Below are positions 16,880 to 25,677 of a stretch of DNA of 64,000 nt, piece by piece. The position numbers and the translations under genes were made by a program. The DNA lies in the NCBI RefSeq assembly GCF_001856665.1, contig NZ_CP017781.1, forward strand, positions 744,001 to 808,000, given 5' to 3'. Source of the DNA: Rhodobacter xanthinilyticus. Its GTDB lineage: Bacteria > Pseudomonadota > Alphaproteobacteria > Rhodobacterales > Rhodobacteraceae. A model generated the notes under the pieces. It saw only the letters and a program-made list of their open reading frames with translations, was not told the DNA's origin and made no database searches. Positions within the stretch are counted from its first letter, which is position 1; every line of letters starts with the position of its first letter.

Positions 16880-18655
16880 TCAGAACTGATCGACGCTCAG
16901 CGCCATGACCGGGTCCGCGCCGCTTTCGATCCGCGCCAGGTGCATCGCGCAGGCCGGCATCTGCCGCGCCATGTAATAGCGGCCGGTGGCGATCTTGCCC
17001 TCGTAGAAGGCGGTATCGCTCGCGCCGGTGTCGAGCGCCGCATAAGCCGCCTTCGCCATCCGCGTCCACATCAGCCCGAGGCAGACATGGCCCATCAGAT
17101 GCATGAAGTCATAGCTGCCCGAGAGCGCCGCATTCGGGTTCTTCATGCCGTTTTGCATGAAGAACATCCCCGCCGCCTGAAGCTGCTTCGAGGCCGTCTT
17201 CAGCGCATCGGTGAAGGGCGCCATCCGCGCGTCGGCGTCATGGGCCTTGCACTCGGCCTTGACCATCTCGAAGAAGGCCATGACATGCTTGCCGCCATCC
17301 TGCGCGAGCTTGCGGCCCACGAGGTCGAGCGCCTGCACGCCGTTCGCGCCCTCATAGATCATCGTGATCCGCGCATCGCGCGCGAATTGCGACATGCCCC
17401 ATTCCTCGATGTAGCCGTGCCCGCCATAGACCTGCTGGGCGAGCACCGCGGTCTCGAAGCCCTTGTCGGTCAGGAAGCCCTTGAGCACCGGCGTCATCAG
17501 CGAGATCAGCCCCTCGGCCGCCGCGTCATCGGCCTTGTGCGCGCGGTCGATCAGCGAGGCGCCCCAGAAGGTGAAGGCGCGCGCGCCCTCGAGGAACGAT
17601 TTCTGATCCATCAGCGAGCGGCGGATATCGGGGTGCACGATCAGCGGATCGGCCGGGCCCGCGGGGTTCTCGGTGCCGGTCACGGCGCGGCCCTGCAGAC
17701 GGTCCTTGGCATAGGCGAGCGCGTTCTGATAGGCGGCCTCGGCCACCGCATAGCCTTGCAGGCCCACGCCCAGACGCGCCTCGTTCATCATCGTGAACAT
17801 CGCGCGCATGCCCTTGTGCAGATCGCCCAAGAGCCAGCCCGTCGCGCCGTCATAGTTCAGCACGCAGGTCGAGTTGCCGTGGATGCCCATCTTCTCCTCG
17901 ATCTTGCCGACCGAGACCGCGTTGCGCGCGCCAAGCGAGCCATCCTCGTTGACGAGGAACTTCGGCACGATGAAGAGCGAGATCCCCTTGGTGCCTTCGC
18001 CGCCGCCGGGCGCCTTGGCGAGCACCAGATGGATGATGTTCTCGGCCAGATCATGGTCGCCCGCCGAGATGAAGATCTTCTGGCCGGTGATCTTGTAGGA
18101 GCCGTCGTCCTGCGGCTCGGCCTTGGTGCGCATCATCCCAAGGTCGGTGCCGCAATGCGGCTCGGTCAGGTTCATCGTCCCGGTCCATTCGCACGAGACC
18201 ATCTTCGGCAGATATTTCGCCTTCTGCTCGGGCGTGCCATGCGCGTGGATCGCCGAATAGGCGCCATGCGTCAGGCCCTGATACATGTTGAACGCCATGT
18301 TGGCCGAGACGAACATCTCGCCCACCGCGCAGTTGAGCACATAGGGCATGCCCTGCCCGCCATATTCCGGGTCGCAATCGAGCGCGGTCCAGCCGCCCTC
18401 CTTCATCGCCTCGAAAGCGGCGTCAAAGCCCGTCGGCGTGCGCACGACGCCGTTTTCGAGCACACAGCCCTCGGTATCGCCCACGATATTGAGCGGCGCG
18501 AGCACTTCGGCCGAAACCTTCGCCGCGGCATCGAGGACAGCCTCGGTGAACTCGCGGTCCATCTCCTCATAGCCGGGCACACCGGCCTCGGACACTTTCA
18601 GAACCTCATGCAGAACGAACTGCATGTCCTTGGTATTGGCGTTATAAACGGGCAT
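16880..18655 (-). CDS. Acyl-CoA dehydrogenase, DmdC-like
   Basis: A 591-residue FAD-dependent acyl-CoA dehydrogenase, longer than ordinary ~380-residue enzymes because of an added C-terminal helical domain (about 465-591) typical of the AcdA/DmdC subfamily. FAD/substrate motifs are present: [10 protein letters not shown] at 164-173, [11 protein letters not shown] at 193-203 and the signature [20 protein letters not shown] at 411-430. The likely catalytic base is Glu435 in IYEGANG. DmdC (3-methylthiopropionyl-CoA dehydrogenase) is one possibility, a general medium-chain enzyme another. It follows a MerR regulator by 21 nt and ends at a strong terminator. Confidence 0.9.
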   Translation of the reverse strand: MPVYNANTKDMQFVLHEVLKVSEAGVPGYEEMDREFTEAVLDAAAKVSAEVLAPLNIVGDTEGCVLENGVVRTPTGFDAAFEAMKEGGWTALDCDPEYGGQGMPYVLNCAVGEMFVSANMAFNMYQGLTHGAYSAIHAHGTPEQKAKYLPKMVSCEWTGTMNLTEPHCGTDLGMMRTKAEPQDDGSYKITGQKIFISAGDHDLAENIIHLVLAKAPGGGEGTKGISLFIVPKFLVNEDGSLGARNAVSVGKIEEKMGIHGNSTCVLNYDGATGWLLGDLHKGMRAMFTMMNEARLGVGLQGYAVAEAAYQNALAYAKDRLQGRAVTGTENPAGPADPLIVHPDIRRSLMDQKSFLEGARAFTFWGASLIDRAHKADDAAAEGLISLMTPVLKGFLTDKGFETAVLAQQVYGGHGYIEEWGMSQFARDARITMIYEGANGVQALDLVGRKLAQDGGKHVMAFFEMVKAECKAHDADARMAPFTDALKTASKQLQAAGMFFMQNGMKNPNAALSGSYDFMHLMGHVCLGLMWTRMAKAAYAALDTGASDTAFYEGKIATGRYYMARQMPACAMHLARIESGADPVMALSVDQF

Positions 18656-18676
18656 GTCTTCCTCCCTAAGTCAGTC

Positions 18677-19075
18677 TCACAGCGCGCTGCGCTCCGGGCT
18701 CTCCCCCGCCAGCGTGCGCTCGCCCCAATCGATCTGGTCGGCCAGCTCGGCAATCGCCTGGCCAAGCTCCTCGCGCTGCTGCTCCATCTCCTCCATCCGC
18801 CGCCGCGCCACTTTCAGCGTCTCGGCGAGCTGGGTCTTCTGCTGATCCCCCATCGTGTAGAGATCGAGCAGCTGGCGGATATCCTCGAGGCTGAAGCCGA
18901 AGCGCTTGCCGCGCAAGATCAGTTTCAGCCGCGCCCGGTCGCGCCGGGTGAAGAGCCGCTTCTGGCCCTCGCGGATCGGGAACAACAGTTCCTTGCTTTC
19001 GTAAAACCGCAAGGTGCGCGGCGTCACATCGAACGCGTCGCACATCTCGCGGATCGTCATCACCTCTTCAGTCAT
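18677..19075 (-). CDS. MerR-family transcriptional regulator
   Basis: A 132-residue regulator with an N-terminal MerR winged helix-turn-helix (TIREMCDAFDVTPRTLRFYE at about 7-26, then KELLFPIREGQKRLFTRRD) and a coiled coil at about 75-120. There are no metal-binding cysteines, so an organic ligand such as acyl-CoA is more likely than metal. It is co-oriented and 21 nt from the acyl-CoA dehydrogenase. The 249-nt upstream gap contains inverted repeats and a promoter with a 19-bp spacer typical of MerR-controlled promoters. Related regulators (LiuR/PsrA-like) govern fatty and branched acid degradation. Confidence 0.88.
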   Translation of the reverse strand: MTEEVMTIREMCDAFDVTPRTLRFYESKELLFPIREGQKRLFTRRDRARLKLILRGKRFGFSLEDIRQLLDLYTMGDQQKTQLAETLKVARRRMEEMEQQREELGQAIAELADQIDWGERTLAGESPERSAL

Positions 19076-19132
19076 CGCTCTGCCTCTCTTGTCCCGACGT
19101 AACGCGATGCGGCAGACACAGTTTCCGCAGAC

Positions 19133-19200
19133 ACATTACAAGCTAAGTTGACGTTTGCGTCAGCGTAACGTGGCGTCACAGTGACGCTGACGTAATGTCA
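19133..19200 (-). promoter_or_regulatory. MerR-type promoter and operator cluster
   Basis: On the minus strand a CTGACG -35 (19158-19163) and a TAATGT -10 (19133-19138) are separated by 19 bp, the long spacer characteristic of MerR-activated promoters. The palindrome ttgacg-N4-cgtcag (19148-19163) fills the spacer region. A second perfect inverted repeat gcgtcac-a-gtgacgc (19173-19187) and further acgt half-sites lie just upstream. It probably binds one or both adjacent MerR proteins. Confidence 0.5.
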
Positions 19201-19254
19201 GGAAAAATTGACCTTGGGGTAAAGCAATTTTCAATCGGGAAATGACGCCCCGCT

Positions 19255-19284
19255 CCGAAAACAAAACGGGGGCCCGAGCCCCCG
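19255..19284 (-). terminator. Terminator after second MerR gene
   Basis: A 7-bp stem (cgggggc / gcccccg) with a 4-nt loop at 19267-19284, followed on the minus strand by cgttttgttttc. It separates the two MerR transcripts. Confidence 0.75.
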
Positions 19285-19324
19285 CTTAACCCTGCGCCAA
19301 AGCTGATTCGAACCGCTTTGGGCG

Positions 19325-19693
19325 TCAGGAGGACACCATTTTCGCAACATTGTCGCGCAGCGCCTTGAGGTCGGCGATCGCCACGTCGAGCTCGTTGCGC
19401 TGCTCCATCAACACGCCAAGCTGCCGGTCGGCGAGCTCGACCCAGACGCGGTTTTGCTCGTCGGTGCCCTTCTGATCATAGATCAGCAGCCATTGGCGCA
19501 GCTCCTCGAGCGAGAATCCGAACCGCCGCCCGCGCAGGATCAGCGTCATCCGGGCGATCTCGCGCGGGCCGTAGAAGCGCGATCGGCCCTCCTTTTGCGG
19601 CGAGAGAAGCTCGATATATTCGTAATAGCGCAGCGTGCGCGGCGTGACATCGAACCGCGCGCACATCTCCTTGAAGCTCAGAACATCCGCCAT
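19325..19693 (-). CDS. Second MerR-family regulator
   Basis: A 122-residue MerR paralogue, clearly similar to the protein at 18677-19075 (shared stretches FDVTPRTLR, GRRFGFSLEELRQ versus GKRFGFSLEDIRQ). The DNA-binding domain covers about residues 6-70 and a C-terminal coiled coil follows. No cysteine ligands. It has its own terminator, so it is not simply co-transcribed with the first copy. The pair may be a tandem duplication whose members read different acyl-CoA signals or form a heterodimer (inference). Confidence 0.87.
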   Translation of the reverse strand: MADVLSFKEMCARFDVTPRTLRYYEYIELLSPQKEGRSRFYGPREIARMTLILRGRRFGFSLEELRQWLLIYDQKGTDEQNRVWVELADRQLGVLMEQRNELDVAIADLKALRDNVAKMVSS

Positions 19694-19894
19694 CTTGCGC
19701 CTCCATCCTGGCGTGCAAGCTAGACCTTGGTCGCGCGGGCTTCAACATGCTTTCCGCATGGGCAGACGTTTCGGTTCAGATCCCGTTCGCATATGCCGCA
19801 ACGGAATCTCGCCCCGCGCGCGCGGCGGCCCCTTGCCCGTCCGGCGCCCGCGCGGGATAGTCGCCCGGTCACGGGCCGGAGCGGAGAAGACAGC

Positions 19895-20365
19895 ATGACC
19901 GATTCCAGCGGGGTCTCGATGAGCCCCGAAAACGCCGCCAAACTCGATCTTGCGCGTCAGTTCATCCAGTCGATCCCGCACAGCCATGCGCTGGGCATGC
20001 TGCTCGAGGAGATCGGCGGCGGCAAGGCGGTGATCTCGATGCCCTGGGATGAGCGGCTCGTCGGCGATCCGCGCACCGGGGTGATCTCGGGCGGCGCGAT
20101 CTCGGCCTTGATGGATACCTGCTGCGGGGCGGCGGTGATGAGCCACCCGGCCGCGCCCGCCGGCACCGCGACGATCGACCTGCGCATCGATTACATGCGC
20201 GCCGCCACCCCCCGCCAGCGCATCACCGCCCGCGCCGAGGTCTATCATATCACCCGCTCGGTCGCCTTCCTGCGCGCCACCGCCATCGACGAGGAGGCCG
20301 GCCTGCCGGTCGCGACCGCCACCGGCGCCTTCACCGTCGAACGTGTCAAAGGGGGCGCGAAATGA
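19895..20365 (+). CDS. PaaI-like hotdog thioesterase (first of pair)
   Basis: A 156-residue hotdog-fold protein with the PaaI-type active loop GVISGGAISALMDTCCG near residue 64 and the strand pattern TATIDLRIDYMRAA...ITARAEVYHITRSVAFLRA. Such enzymes hydrolyse acyl-CoA thioesters, often aromatic or medium-chain. ATG at 19895 follows gcggagaagacagc; the frame is open to 19727 but without family similarity. The stop overlaps the next gene by 4 nt. It is divergent from the MerR gene and so close to the beta-oxidation block. Confidence 0.88.
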   Translation: MTDSSGVSMSPENAAKLDLARQFIQSIPHSHALGMLLEEIGGGKAVISMPWDERLVGDPRTGVISGGAISALMDTCCGAAVMSHPAAPAGTATIDLRIDYMRAATPRQRITARAEVYHITRSVAFLRATAIDEEAGLPVATATGAFTVERVKGGAK

Positions 20366-20874
20366 GCCGTCCGAAGCCCGAACCCGTGCAAGTGGTGAAG
20401 CAACGCCGCGATAATGCGCTCAAGATGCTGGTCTCCGGCGTGCCCTATATCCGGTTCCTCGGTATCGAGTTCGACCGCCGCGGCGACGAGCTGACCGCGA
20501 CCTTGCCCTTTGACGAGAAGCTGATCGGCAACCCGATGCTGCCGGCGCTCCATGGCGGGGTGACGGCGGCCTTTCTCGAGGTCGCGGCGCTGGTGGAGCT
20601 GAGCTGGTCGATGCTGTGGGAAGATCTCGAGGCCGGGCGCTTCGATCTCACCAAGCTCGATCCCGCGCATCTGCCGCGGATGCCGAAAACCATTGATTTC
20701 TCTGTGGATTATCTGCGCTCTGGGCTGCCGCGCGATGCCTATGCCCGGGCGCGGGTGAACCGCTCGGGGCGCCGCTATGCCTCGGTTCATGTCGAGGCCT
20801 GGCAGGATAACCGCACTCGGCCCTTCGCCCAGGCGACCGGGCATTTCCTGATGCCCGCCCCCGAAGAGGGCTGA
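20362..20874 (+). CDS. PaaI-like hotdog thioesterase (second of pair)
   Basis: A 170-residue hotdog protein, related to but clearly diverged from its upstream partner, with the loop LPALHGGVTAAFLEVAAL near residue 55 and PKTIDFSVDYLRSGLPRD. A 20-residue insertion around MLWEDLEAGRFDLTKLDPAH precedes the central strand. Its ATG overlaps the first thioesterase stop, so the two are made together and could form a heteromeric enzyme (inference). It lies one base ahead of the MATE gene start. Confidence 0.85.
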   Translation: MSRPKPEPVQVVKQRRDNALKMLVSGVPYIRFLGIEFDRRGDELTATLPFDEKLIGNPMLPALHGGVTAAFLEVAALVELSWSMLWEDLEAGRFDLTKLDPAHLPRMPKTIDFSVDYLRSGLPRDAYARARVNRSGRRYASVHVEAWQDNRTRPFAQATGHFLMPAPEEG

Positions 20875-20875
20875 G

Positions 20876-22204
20876 GTGAGCCCGCCCGGACCGTCGCCCG
20901 AGGCGCCGCTCAGCCACCGCCGGATCCTCAAGATCGCGGCGCCGATCGTGCTCTCGAATGCGACGGTGCCGCTGCTCGGCCTCGTCGATACCGGCACCGT
21001 GGGCCAACTCGGCGCCGCGGCGCCGATCGGCGCGGTGGGGGTCGGCGCGGTGATCCTCTCGGCGCTCTACTGGGTCTTCGGCTTCCTGCGGATGGGCACG
21101 ACCGGCCTCGTGGCCCAGGCCGCGGGCGAGGCCGACGCGGCCGAGGTCTCCGCCGGGCTCTGGCGCGCGCTGATCGTGGCCTTTCTCGCCGCGATGGCGC
21201 TCATCGCGCTGCAAGGCCCGCTCTTCTGGGCGGCGTTCCGCCTCGCGCCGGCGAGCCCCGAGGTCGAGGCGCTCGCCCGCGATTACCTCACCATCCGGAT
21301 CTGGGGCGCGCCCGCCACGATCTCGCTTTACGCCTTCACCGGCTGGCTGATCGCGGTGGAGCGCACCCGCGCGGTGCTTGCGCTGCAACTGGTGATGAAC
21401 GGCATGAATGTCGCGCTCGATCTGTGGTTCGTGCTGGGGCTCGGGCTCGGGGTGAAGGGGGTGGCGGTGGCGACGCTGCTCTCCGAGATCAGCGGGCTGG
21501 CTCTGGCCTTCTGGCTCGCGCGCGCGGCGCTGCGCCCGGGTGCGATGCGCCTCGCCACGCTTCTCGACCGCGCGCGGCTCGGCCAGATGGCGCGGGTCAA
21601 CACCGATATCATGATCCGCTCGGTGGCGCTGCAGGGCGCCTTCACCGCGTTCACCTTCCTCGGCGCGGGGCAGGGCGACCGCACCCTCGCGGCAAACCAG
21701 ATCCTGCTCCAGTTCCTGTCGATCACCGCCTATGCGCTCGACGGCTTCGCCTTCGCCGCCGAAAGCCTCGTCGGCCAGGCGGTGGGCGCGCGCGCCCCGG
21801 CCCGGGCGCGCCGCGCGGCGATCGCGACAAGCCAATGGGGTGCGGGCGGCGCCCTCCTGCTTGCCGCGCTCTTCGCGCTGGCCGGCCCCGCGATCATCGA
21901 CGCGATGACCCCCGCCCCCGAGATCCGCGATACCGCGCGCCTTTACCTTCCCTGGCTCGTCGCCGCGCCGGTGATCGGCGTCGCAAGCTGGATGTTCGAC
22001 GGCATCTTCATCGGCGCAACCCTGACCCGCGAGATGCGCAACACCATGCTCGCCTCGGTCGCGCTCTATGCCGCGCTCGCCGCCGCGCTGATCCCGCTTT
22101 TTGGCAATCACGGCCTCTGGGCCGCGCTGATGGGCCTCAACATCGCCCGTGCCGCGACCATGGCCGCGCTCTACCCCCGCGCCGAGGCCAAGGCCCGCCG
22201 TTGA
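20876..22204 (+). CDS. MATE-family efflux transporter
   Basis: A 442-residue polytopic protein with the twelve-helix MATE/DinF pattern. N-lobe motifs are ILKIAAPIVLSNATVPLLGLVDT and GFLRMGTTGLVAQAAGE; the C-lobe repeats the pattern at DGFAFAAESLVGQAVGARA. The family exports cationic drugs or metabolites using a Na+ or H+ gradient. It starts with GTG one base after the previous stop, and the three genes 19895-22204 form one operon. A dispersed repeat begins directly after the stop codon. Confidence 0.9.
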   Translation: MSPPGPSPEAPLSHRRILKIAAPIVLSNATVPLLGLVDTGTVGQLGAAAPIGAVGVGAVILSALYWVFGFLRMGTTGLVAQAAGEADAAEVSAGLWRALIVAFLAAMALIALQGPLFWAAFRLAPASPEVEALARDYLTIRIWGAPATISLYAFTGWLIAVERTRAVLALQLVMNGMNVALDLWFVLGLGLGVKGVAVATLLSEISGLALAFWLARAALRPGAMRLATLLDRARLGQMARVNTDIMIRSVALQGAFTAFTFLGAGQGDRTLAANQILLQFLSITAYALDGFAFAAESLVGQAVGARAPARARRAAIATSQWGAGGALLLAALFALAGPAIIDAMTPAPEIRDTARLYLPWLVAAPVIGVASWMFDGIFIGATLTREMRNTMLASVALYAALAAALIPLFGNHGLWAALMGLNIARAATMAALYPRAEAKARR

Positions 22205-22230
22205 ATTTGCGTATTTGGGCCAAGAAGAAG
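22205..22230 (+). repeat. Dispersed 3'-end repeat after MATE gene
   Basis: Plus-strand copy (atttgc then gtatttgggccaagaagaag) immediately following the stop codon of the MATE gene. Confidence 0.8.
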
Positions 22231-22250
22231 GGGAGCGCGCGGCCCCCCTT

Positions 22251-22310
22251 CAACGATGTCGAAATATCCCGGGGGGCCCGGAACGGGCGGGGGCGGCGCC
22301 CCCGCCGCCG
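22251..22310 (-). terminator. Terminator-type repeat at the trpS 3' end
   Basis: The GC hairpin cgggggc-ggc-gcccccg at 22288-22304, then on the minus strand ccccccgggatattt. It matches the layout at 42274-42325 and 61121-61173, although the distal caagatgaag part is eroded here. Confidence 0.7.
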
Positions 22311-23351
22311 TTACCGCCCGCGGATCATTCCCATGATGTCGAGCGTCTCCTCGAGGATCGGCTGCGCGATCGCGCGGGCGCGCGCGGCGCCCTCGCTGAG
22401 CGTGCGGTCGATCTCGGCCGGGTCCGCCATCAGCCGCCCCATCTCGCGCGAGATCGGCTCGAGCTTCGCCACCGCGAGATCGGCGAGTGCGGGTTTGAAC
22501 GTGCCAAAGCCCTTGCCGCCAAACTCGCCCAGCACCGCCTCCGGGCTCATGTCCGCGAGCGCGGCGTAGATATTGACGAGGTTGCGCGCTTCGGGGCGCG
22601 CCTCGAGGCCTTCCATTTCGAAGGGCAGCTCGGCCGGGTCGGTCACCGCCTTGCGGAACTTCTTCGCGATCGTGTCGGCATCATCGGTGAGGTTGATCCG
22701 GCTCGCATCCGACGGGTCGGATTTCGACATCTTCTTCGAGCCGTCGCGCAGGCTCATCACCCGCGTCGCCACCCCCTCGATCAGCGGCTCGGGCGAGGGG
22801 AAGAAATCGGTCTTGTAGTCATGGTTGAACTTCGCCGCGATATCGCGGGTCAGCTCGACATGCTGTTTCTGATCCTCGCCCACCGGCACCATCGTCGCGT
22901 GATAGGTCAGGATATCGGCCGCCATCAGCGCGGGATAGGCGAAGAGCCCGAGCGATTGTTTCTCCGCGCTCTTGCCGGCCTTGTCCTTCCACTGCGTCAT
23001 GCGGTTCATCCAGCCCATCCGCGCGACACAGTTGAGAAGCCAGCCCATCTCGGCATGCGCGCTGACCTGGCTCTGATTGAAAAGCACCGAGCGCGTCGGG
23101 TCGACGCCCGAGGCGATGAAGGCCGCCGCCGCCTCGCGGGTCTGGCGCTTGAGGTCTTCGGGGTCTTGCCAGACCGTGATCGCATGCAGATCGACGAGGC
23201 AATAGATCGTCTCGATCCCCTCATCTTGCTTTTGCGCGAACCGCTTGAGGGCGCCGAGGTAATTGCCCAGCGTCAGGTTGCCCGAGGGCTGGATCCCGGA
23301 AAAGATCCGCGGTTTGAACTTGGCGTTGAGATCGGCAGGCTGGTCGGTCAT
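22311..23351 (-). CDS. trpS: Tryptophanyl-tRNA synthetase
   Basis: Class I aminoacyl-tRNA synthetase, 346 residues, charging tRNA-Trp. The HIGH-like signature is [18 protein letters not shown] near the N-terminus, and the KMSKS loop appears as KKMSKSDPS near residue 203. ATG at 23349-23351 gives the usual start ([19 protein letters not shown]). The gene is divergent from the rhomboid-like gene with a 94-nt gap and ends with a repeat-type terminator shared with the convergent MATE gene. Confidence 0.96.
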   Translation of the reverse strand: MTDQPADLNAKFKPRIFSGIQPSGNLTLGNYLGALKRFAQKQDEGIETIYCLVDLHAITVWQDPEDLKRQTREAAAAFIASGVDPTRSVLFNQSQVSAHAEMGWLLNCVARMGWMNRMTQWKDKAGKSAEKQSLGLFAYPALMAADILTYHATMVPVGEDQKQHVELTRDIAAKFNHDYKTDFFPSPEPLIEGVATRVMSLRDGSKKMSKSDPSDASRINLTDDADTIAKKFRKAVTDPAELPFEMEGLEARPEARNLVNIYAALADMSPEAVLGEFGGKGFGTFKPALADLAVAKLEPISREMGRLMADPAEIDRTLSEGAARARAIAQPILEETLDIMGMIRGR

Positions 23352-23445
23352 GGTTTGGCTCCGGGCTGGAAAATCGGATGCCGAGGGCTTATCGCTAAAG
23401 CGCGCGGGAGGCAACCGAAGCCGCCCGCCCGGGAAGGGAGACCCC

Positions 23446-24129
23446 ATGCGCGACGGTTATGACGAACATCCGATCAACCCCCTGCCGCCGGTGGTCTGGC
23501 TGCTGGCGATGCCGATCCTTTTGGGCGAGCTTGCCTTCGGGGCGGCGCAGGCGGGGCTTCTGGGCCCCTCCGCGATCGGTCTGCGGATGGATCTGGTGCA
23601 GCGTTTCGCCTTCGACCCCGATATCGCGCGGGCGATGGTCGAGCAGGGCGTCTACCCGTGGTGGCATGTGATGCGCTTTGTGACCTATCCGTTCGTTCAT
23701 GGCTCGGTGACCCATGCGCTGATGGTGCTCGTGTTCATCCTGGCGCTGGGCAAGATGGTGGGCGAGATCTTCGCGGGCTGGGCGGTGGCGGCGGTGTTCC
23801 TCGGCGCGAGCGTGGTGGGCGCGCTGGTCTACACGGCGGTGCCCTTCGCGCAGGGCGCGCTCTTTGGCGGCTACCCGGGCGCCTATGGGCTGGTGGGCGC
23901 CTTCACCTGGCTCCTGTGGATGCGGCTGGCGCAATCGCGCGCGCCGACGGGGCGGGCGTTTTCGCTGATCGCGGCGCTGATGGGGATCCAGCTTCTCTTC
24001 GGGCTGATCTTCGGCGGCCGCCCGGACTGGATCGCCGATTTCTCCGGTTTCGCGGCGGGCTTCGGGCTCAGCTTCGTGGTGGCGCCGGGCGGATGGCGGC
24101 ACCTGCTGGCGAAGCTGCGCGCGCGCTGA
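23446..24129 (+). CDS. Rhomboid-fold membrane protein lacking catalytic residues
   Basis: A 227-residue protein with six predicted helices in the rhomboid arrangement. The conserved HGSVTH of helix 2 (residues 85-90) is present. The helix-4 serine motif G-x-S-G reads [11 protein letters not shown] (141-151), without serine. The helix-6 histidine motif (A-H-x-x-G) reads DFSGFAAG (198-205). Proteolysis is therefore not expected, and it may act as a pseudoprotease binding membrane clients (inference). ATG at 23446 follows gggaagggag. It converges with murJ, the stop codons being adjacent. Confidence 0.8.
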   Translation: MRDGYDEHPINPLPPVVWLLAMPILLGELAFGAAQAGLLGPSAIGLRMDLVQRFAFDPDIARAMVEQGVYPWWHVMRFVTYPFVHGSVTHALMVLVFILALGKMVGEIFAGWAVAAVFLGASVVGALVYTAVPFAQGALFGGYPGAYGLVGAFTWLLWMRLAQSRAPTGRAFSLIAALMGIQLLFGLIFGGRPDWIADFSGFAAGFGLSFVVAPGGWRHLLAKLRAR

Positions 24130-25677
24130 TCAGCCCGCCTTGCGGCGCAGGAACCGGCGCAGATCGCCCGTGCGATAGGCGCCAATGAGCGCGCCGAGGC
24201 CGAAATAGACCGCGATCCCCGAGCCGCAGAGCAGCCCGAGCGCGCCCCAGCGCGCGCCGCGCTCGGCCAGCATCGGCGCGAGCCAATCGGCGGTCATCCA
24301 GAGCTGCGCCCCCATCGCGGCCGAGGCCGCCACGATCCGCCACAGCCGCGCCCAGAACCGCGCATCGGGCCGCGCGGCCTCGCCCATGTGGCGCGCCCCC
24401 CACCAGAGCTGGCCGACCATCACCCAGCCCGAGACGGTGGTGGCCAGAGCCGCCGCCATGAAGCCCATCACCGGCATCATGCCCACCGCAAAGCCCGCGT
24501 TCACGATCATCGACACCACCGCGAAATAGAACGGCCGGCGGGTATCCTCGCGCGCGTAGTAGAGCGGCTGGAGCACCTTTTGCAGCACGAAAGCCGGCAG
24601 CCCGAGCCCATAGGCCGCGAGCGCGAGCGCCGTGGCGGTGGTATCCTCCGCCCGCCACGCGCCGCGGTCGTAGAGCACCGAGATCAGCTCTTGCGAGATC
24701 ACCACCAGCGCCACCGCCGAGGGCAGCGTCAGGAAGAGCGCAAACTCCGCCCCGCGCGAGAAGCTCTCGCGCCCGGCGGCGTGATCGCCCGCGCGCAATT
24801 GCCGCGAGAGCGCGGGCAGAAGCACCGTGCCGATCGCGATGCCCACGACGCCGAGGGGGAGCTGATAGAGCCGGTCGGCGTAGCTCAGCCAGGCGACCGC
24901 GCCCTCGGTGAAGGAGGCGACCTGGCGCCCGACGAGAAGGTTGATCTGCACCACCCCCCCGGCCAGAACCGCGGGCCCCGCAATGATCAGCAAGCGCCGC
25001 AGATCCGGGGTCATCCGCGGAATGCCCGGCAGCAGCGTATAGCCGAGCCTATGCGCCGAGACCCAGGTGAAGGCGAATTGCGCCACCCCGGTGACCGGCA
25101 CCGTCCAGGCGAGCGTGAGCCCCATATCCCAGCCAAAGACCGCCGCCAGCCACATCGCGAGGATGAACAGCAGGTTCATCAGCACCGGCACCAGCGAGGC
25201 CTCGGTGAAATGGCCAAAGGCGTTCAAGACCCCGGAGAGGAGCGCCACGAGCGAGATGAAGAGGATATAGGAAAAGCCGATCTGGCCATAGAGGACCGCC
25301 AGCCCGAACCGCTCATCGCCCGCAAACCCCGCCGCCATCGCCCAGACCAGCCAGGGCATCGCCAGCGTGCCGATCACGGTGAAGATCATCAAAACCGCCG
25401 AAAGCCCCTTGAAGGCGTCTTTCGCAAAGCCCTGCGGGTCGTCGCCCGCCTCGAGCTTCTTGGCGAACATCGGCACGAAGGCCATGTTGAAGGCGCCCTC
25501 GGCGAAAAACCGGCGGAACATGTTGGGCAGCGAAAACGCCACCAGGAAGGCCTCGGCCACCGGGCCCGAGCCGAGATAGGCCGCGATCATCATGTCGCGG
25601 GCAAAGCCGAGGAAGCGGCTCCCCAGCGTCCACAGCCCCACCGTCAGGAAGCCGCGCAGCAAGCGGATCGGCTGCAT
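24130..25677 (-). CDS. murJ: Lipid II flippase MurJ
   Basis: A 515-residue polytopic MOP-superfamily protein with 14 predicted helices. The N-terminal block RLLRGFLTVGLWTLGSRFLGFARD and the second-lobe FFAEGAFNMAFVPMF are characteristic of MurJ/MviN. It flips lipid-linked peptidoglycan precursor across the inner membrane. Its ATG directly abuts the glnD stop codon with no gap, so the two are probably co-transcribed, as in related alphaproteobacteria. Confidence 0.95.
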   Translation of the reverse strand: MQPIRLLRGFLTVGLWTLGSRFLGFARDMMIAAYLGSGPVAEAFLVAFSLPNMFRRFFAEGAFNMAFVPMFAKKLEAGDDPQGFAKDAFKGLSAVLMIFTVIGTLAMPWLVWAMAAGFAGDERFGLAVLYGQIGFSYILFISLVALLSGVLNAFGHFTEASLVPVLMNLLFILAMWLAAVFGWDMGLTLAWTVPVTGVAQFAFTWVSAHRLGYTLLPGIPRMTPDLRRLLIIAGPAVLAGGVVQINLLVGRQVASFTEGAVAWLSYADRLYQLPLGVVGIAIGTVLLPALSRQLRAGDHAAGRESFSRGAEFALFLTLPSAVALVVISQELISVLYDRGAWRAEDTTATALALAAYGLGLPAFVLQKVLQPLYYAREDTRRPFYFAVVSMIVNAGFAVGMMPVMGFMAAALATTVSGWVMVGQLWWGARHMGEAARPDARFWARLWRIVAASAAMGAQLWMTADWLAPMLAERGARWGALGLLCGSGIAVYFGLGALIGAYRTGDLRRFLRRKAG

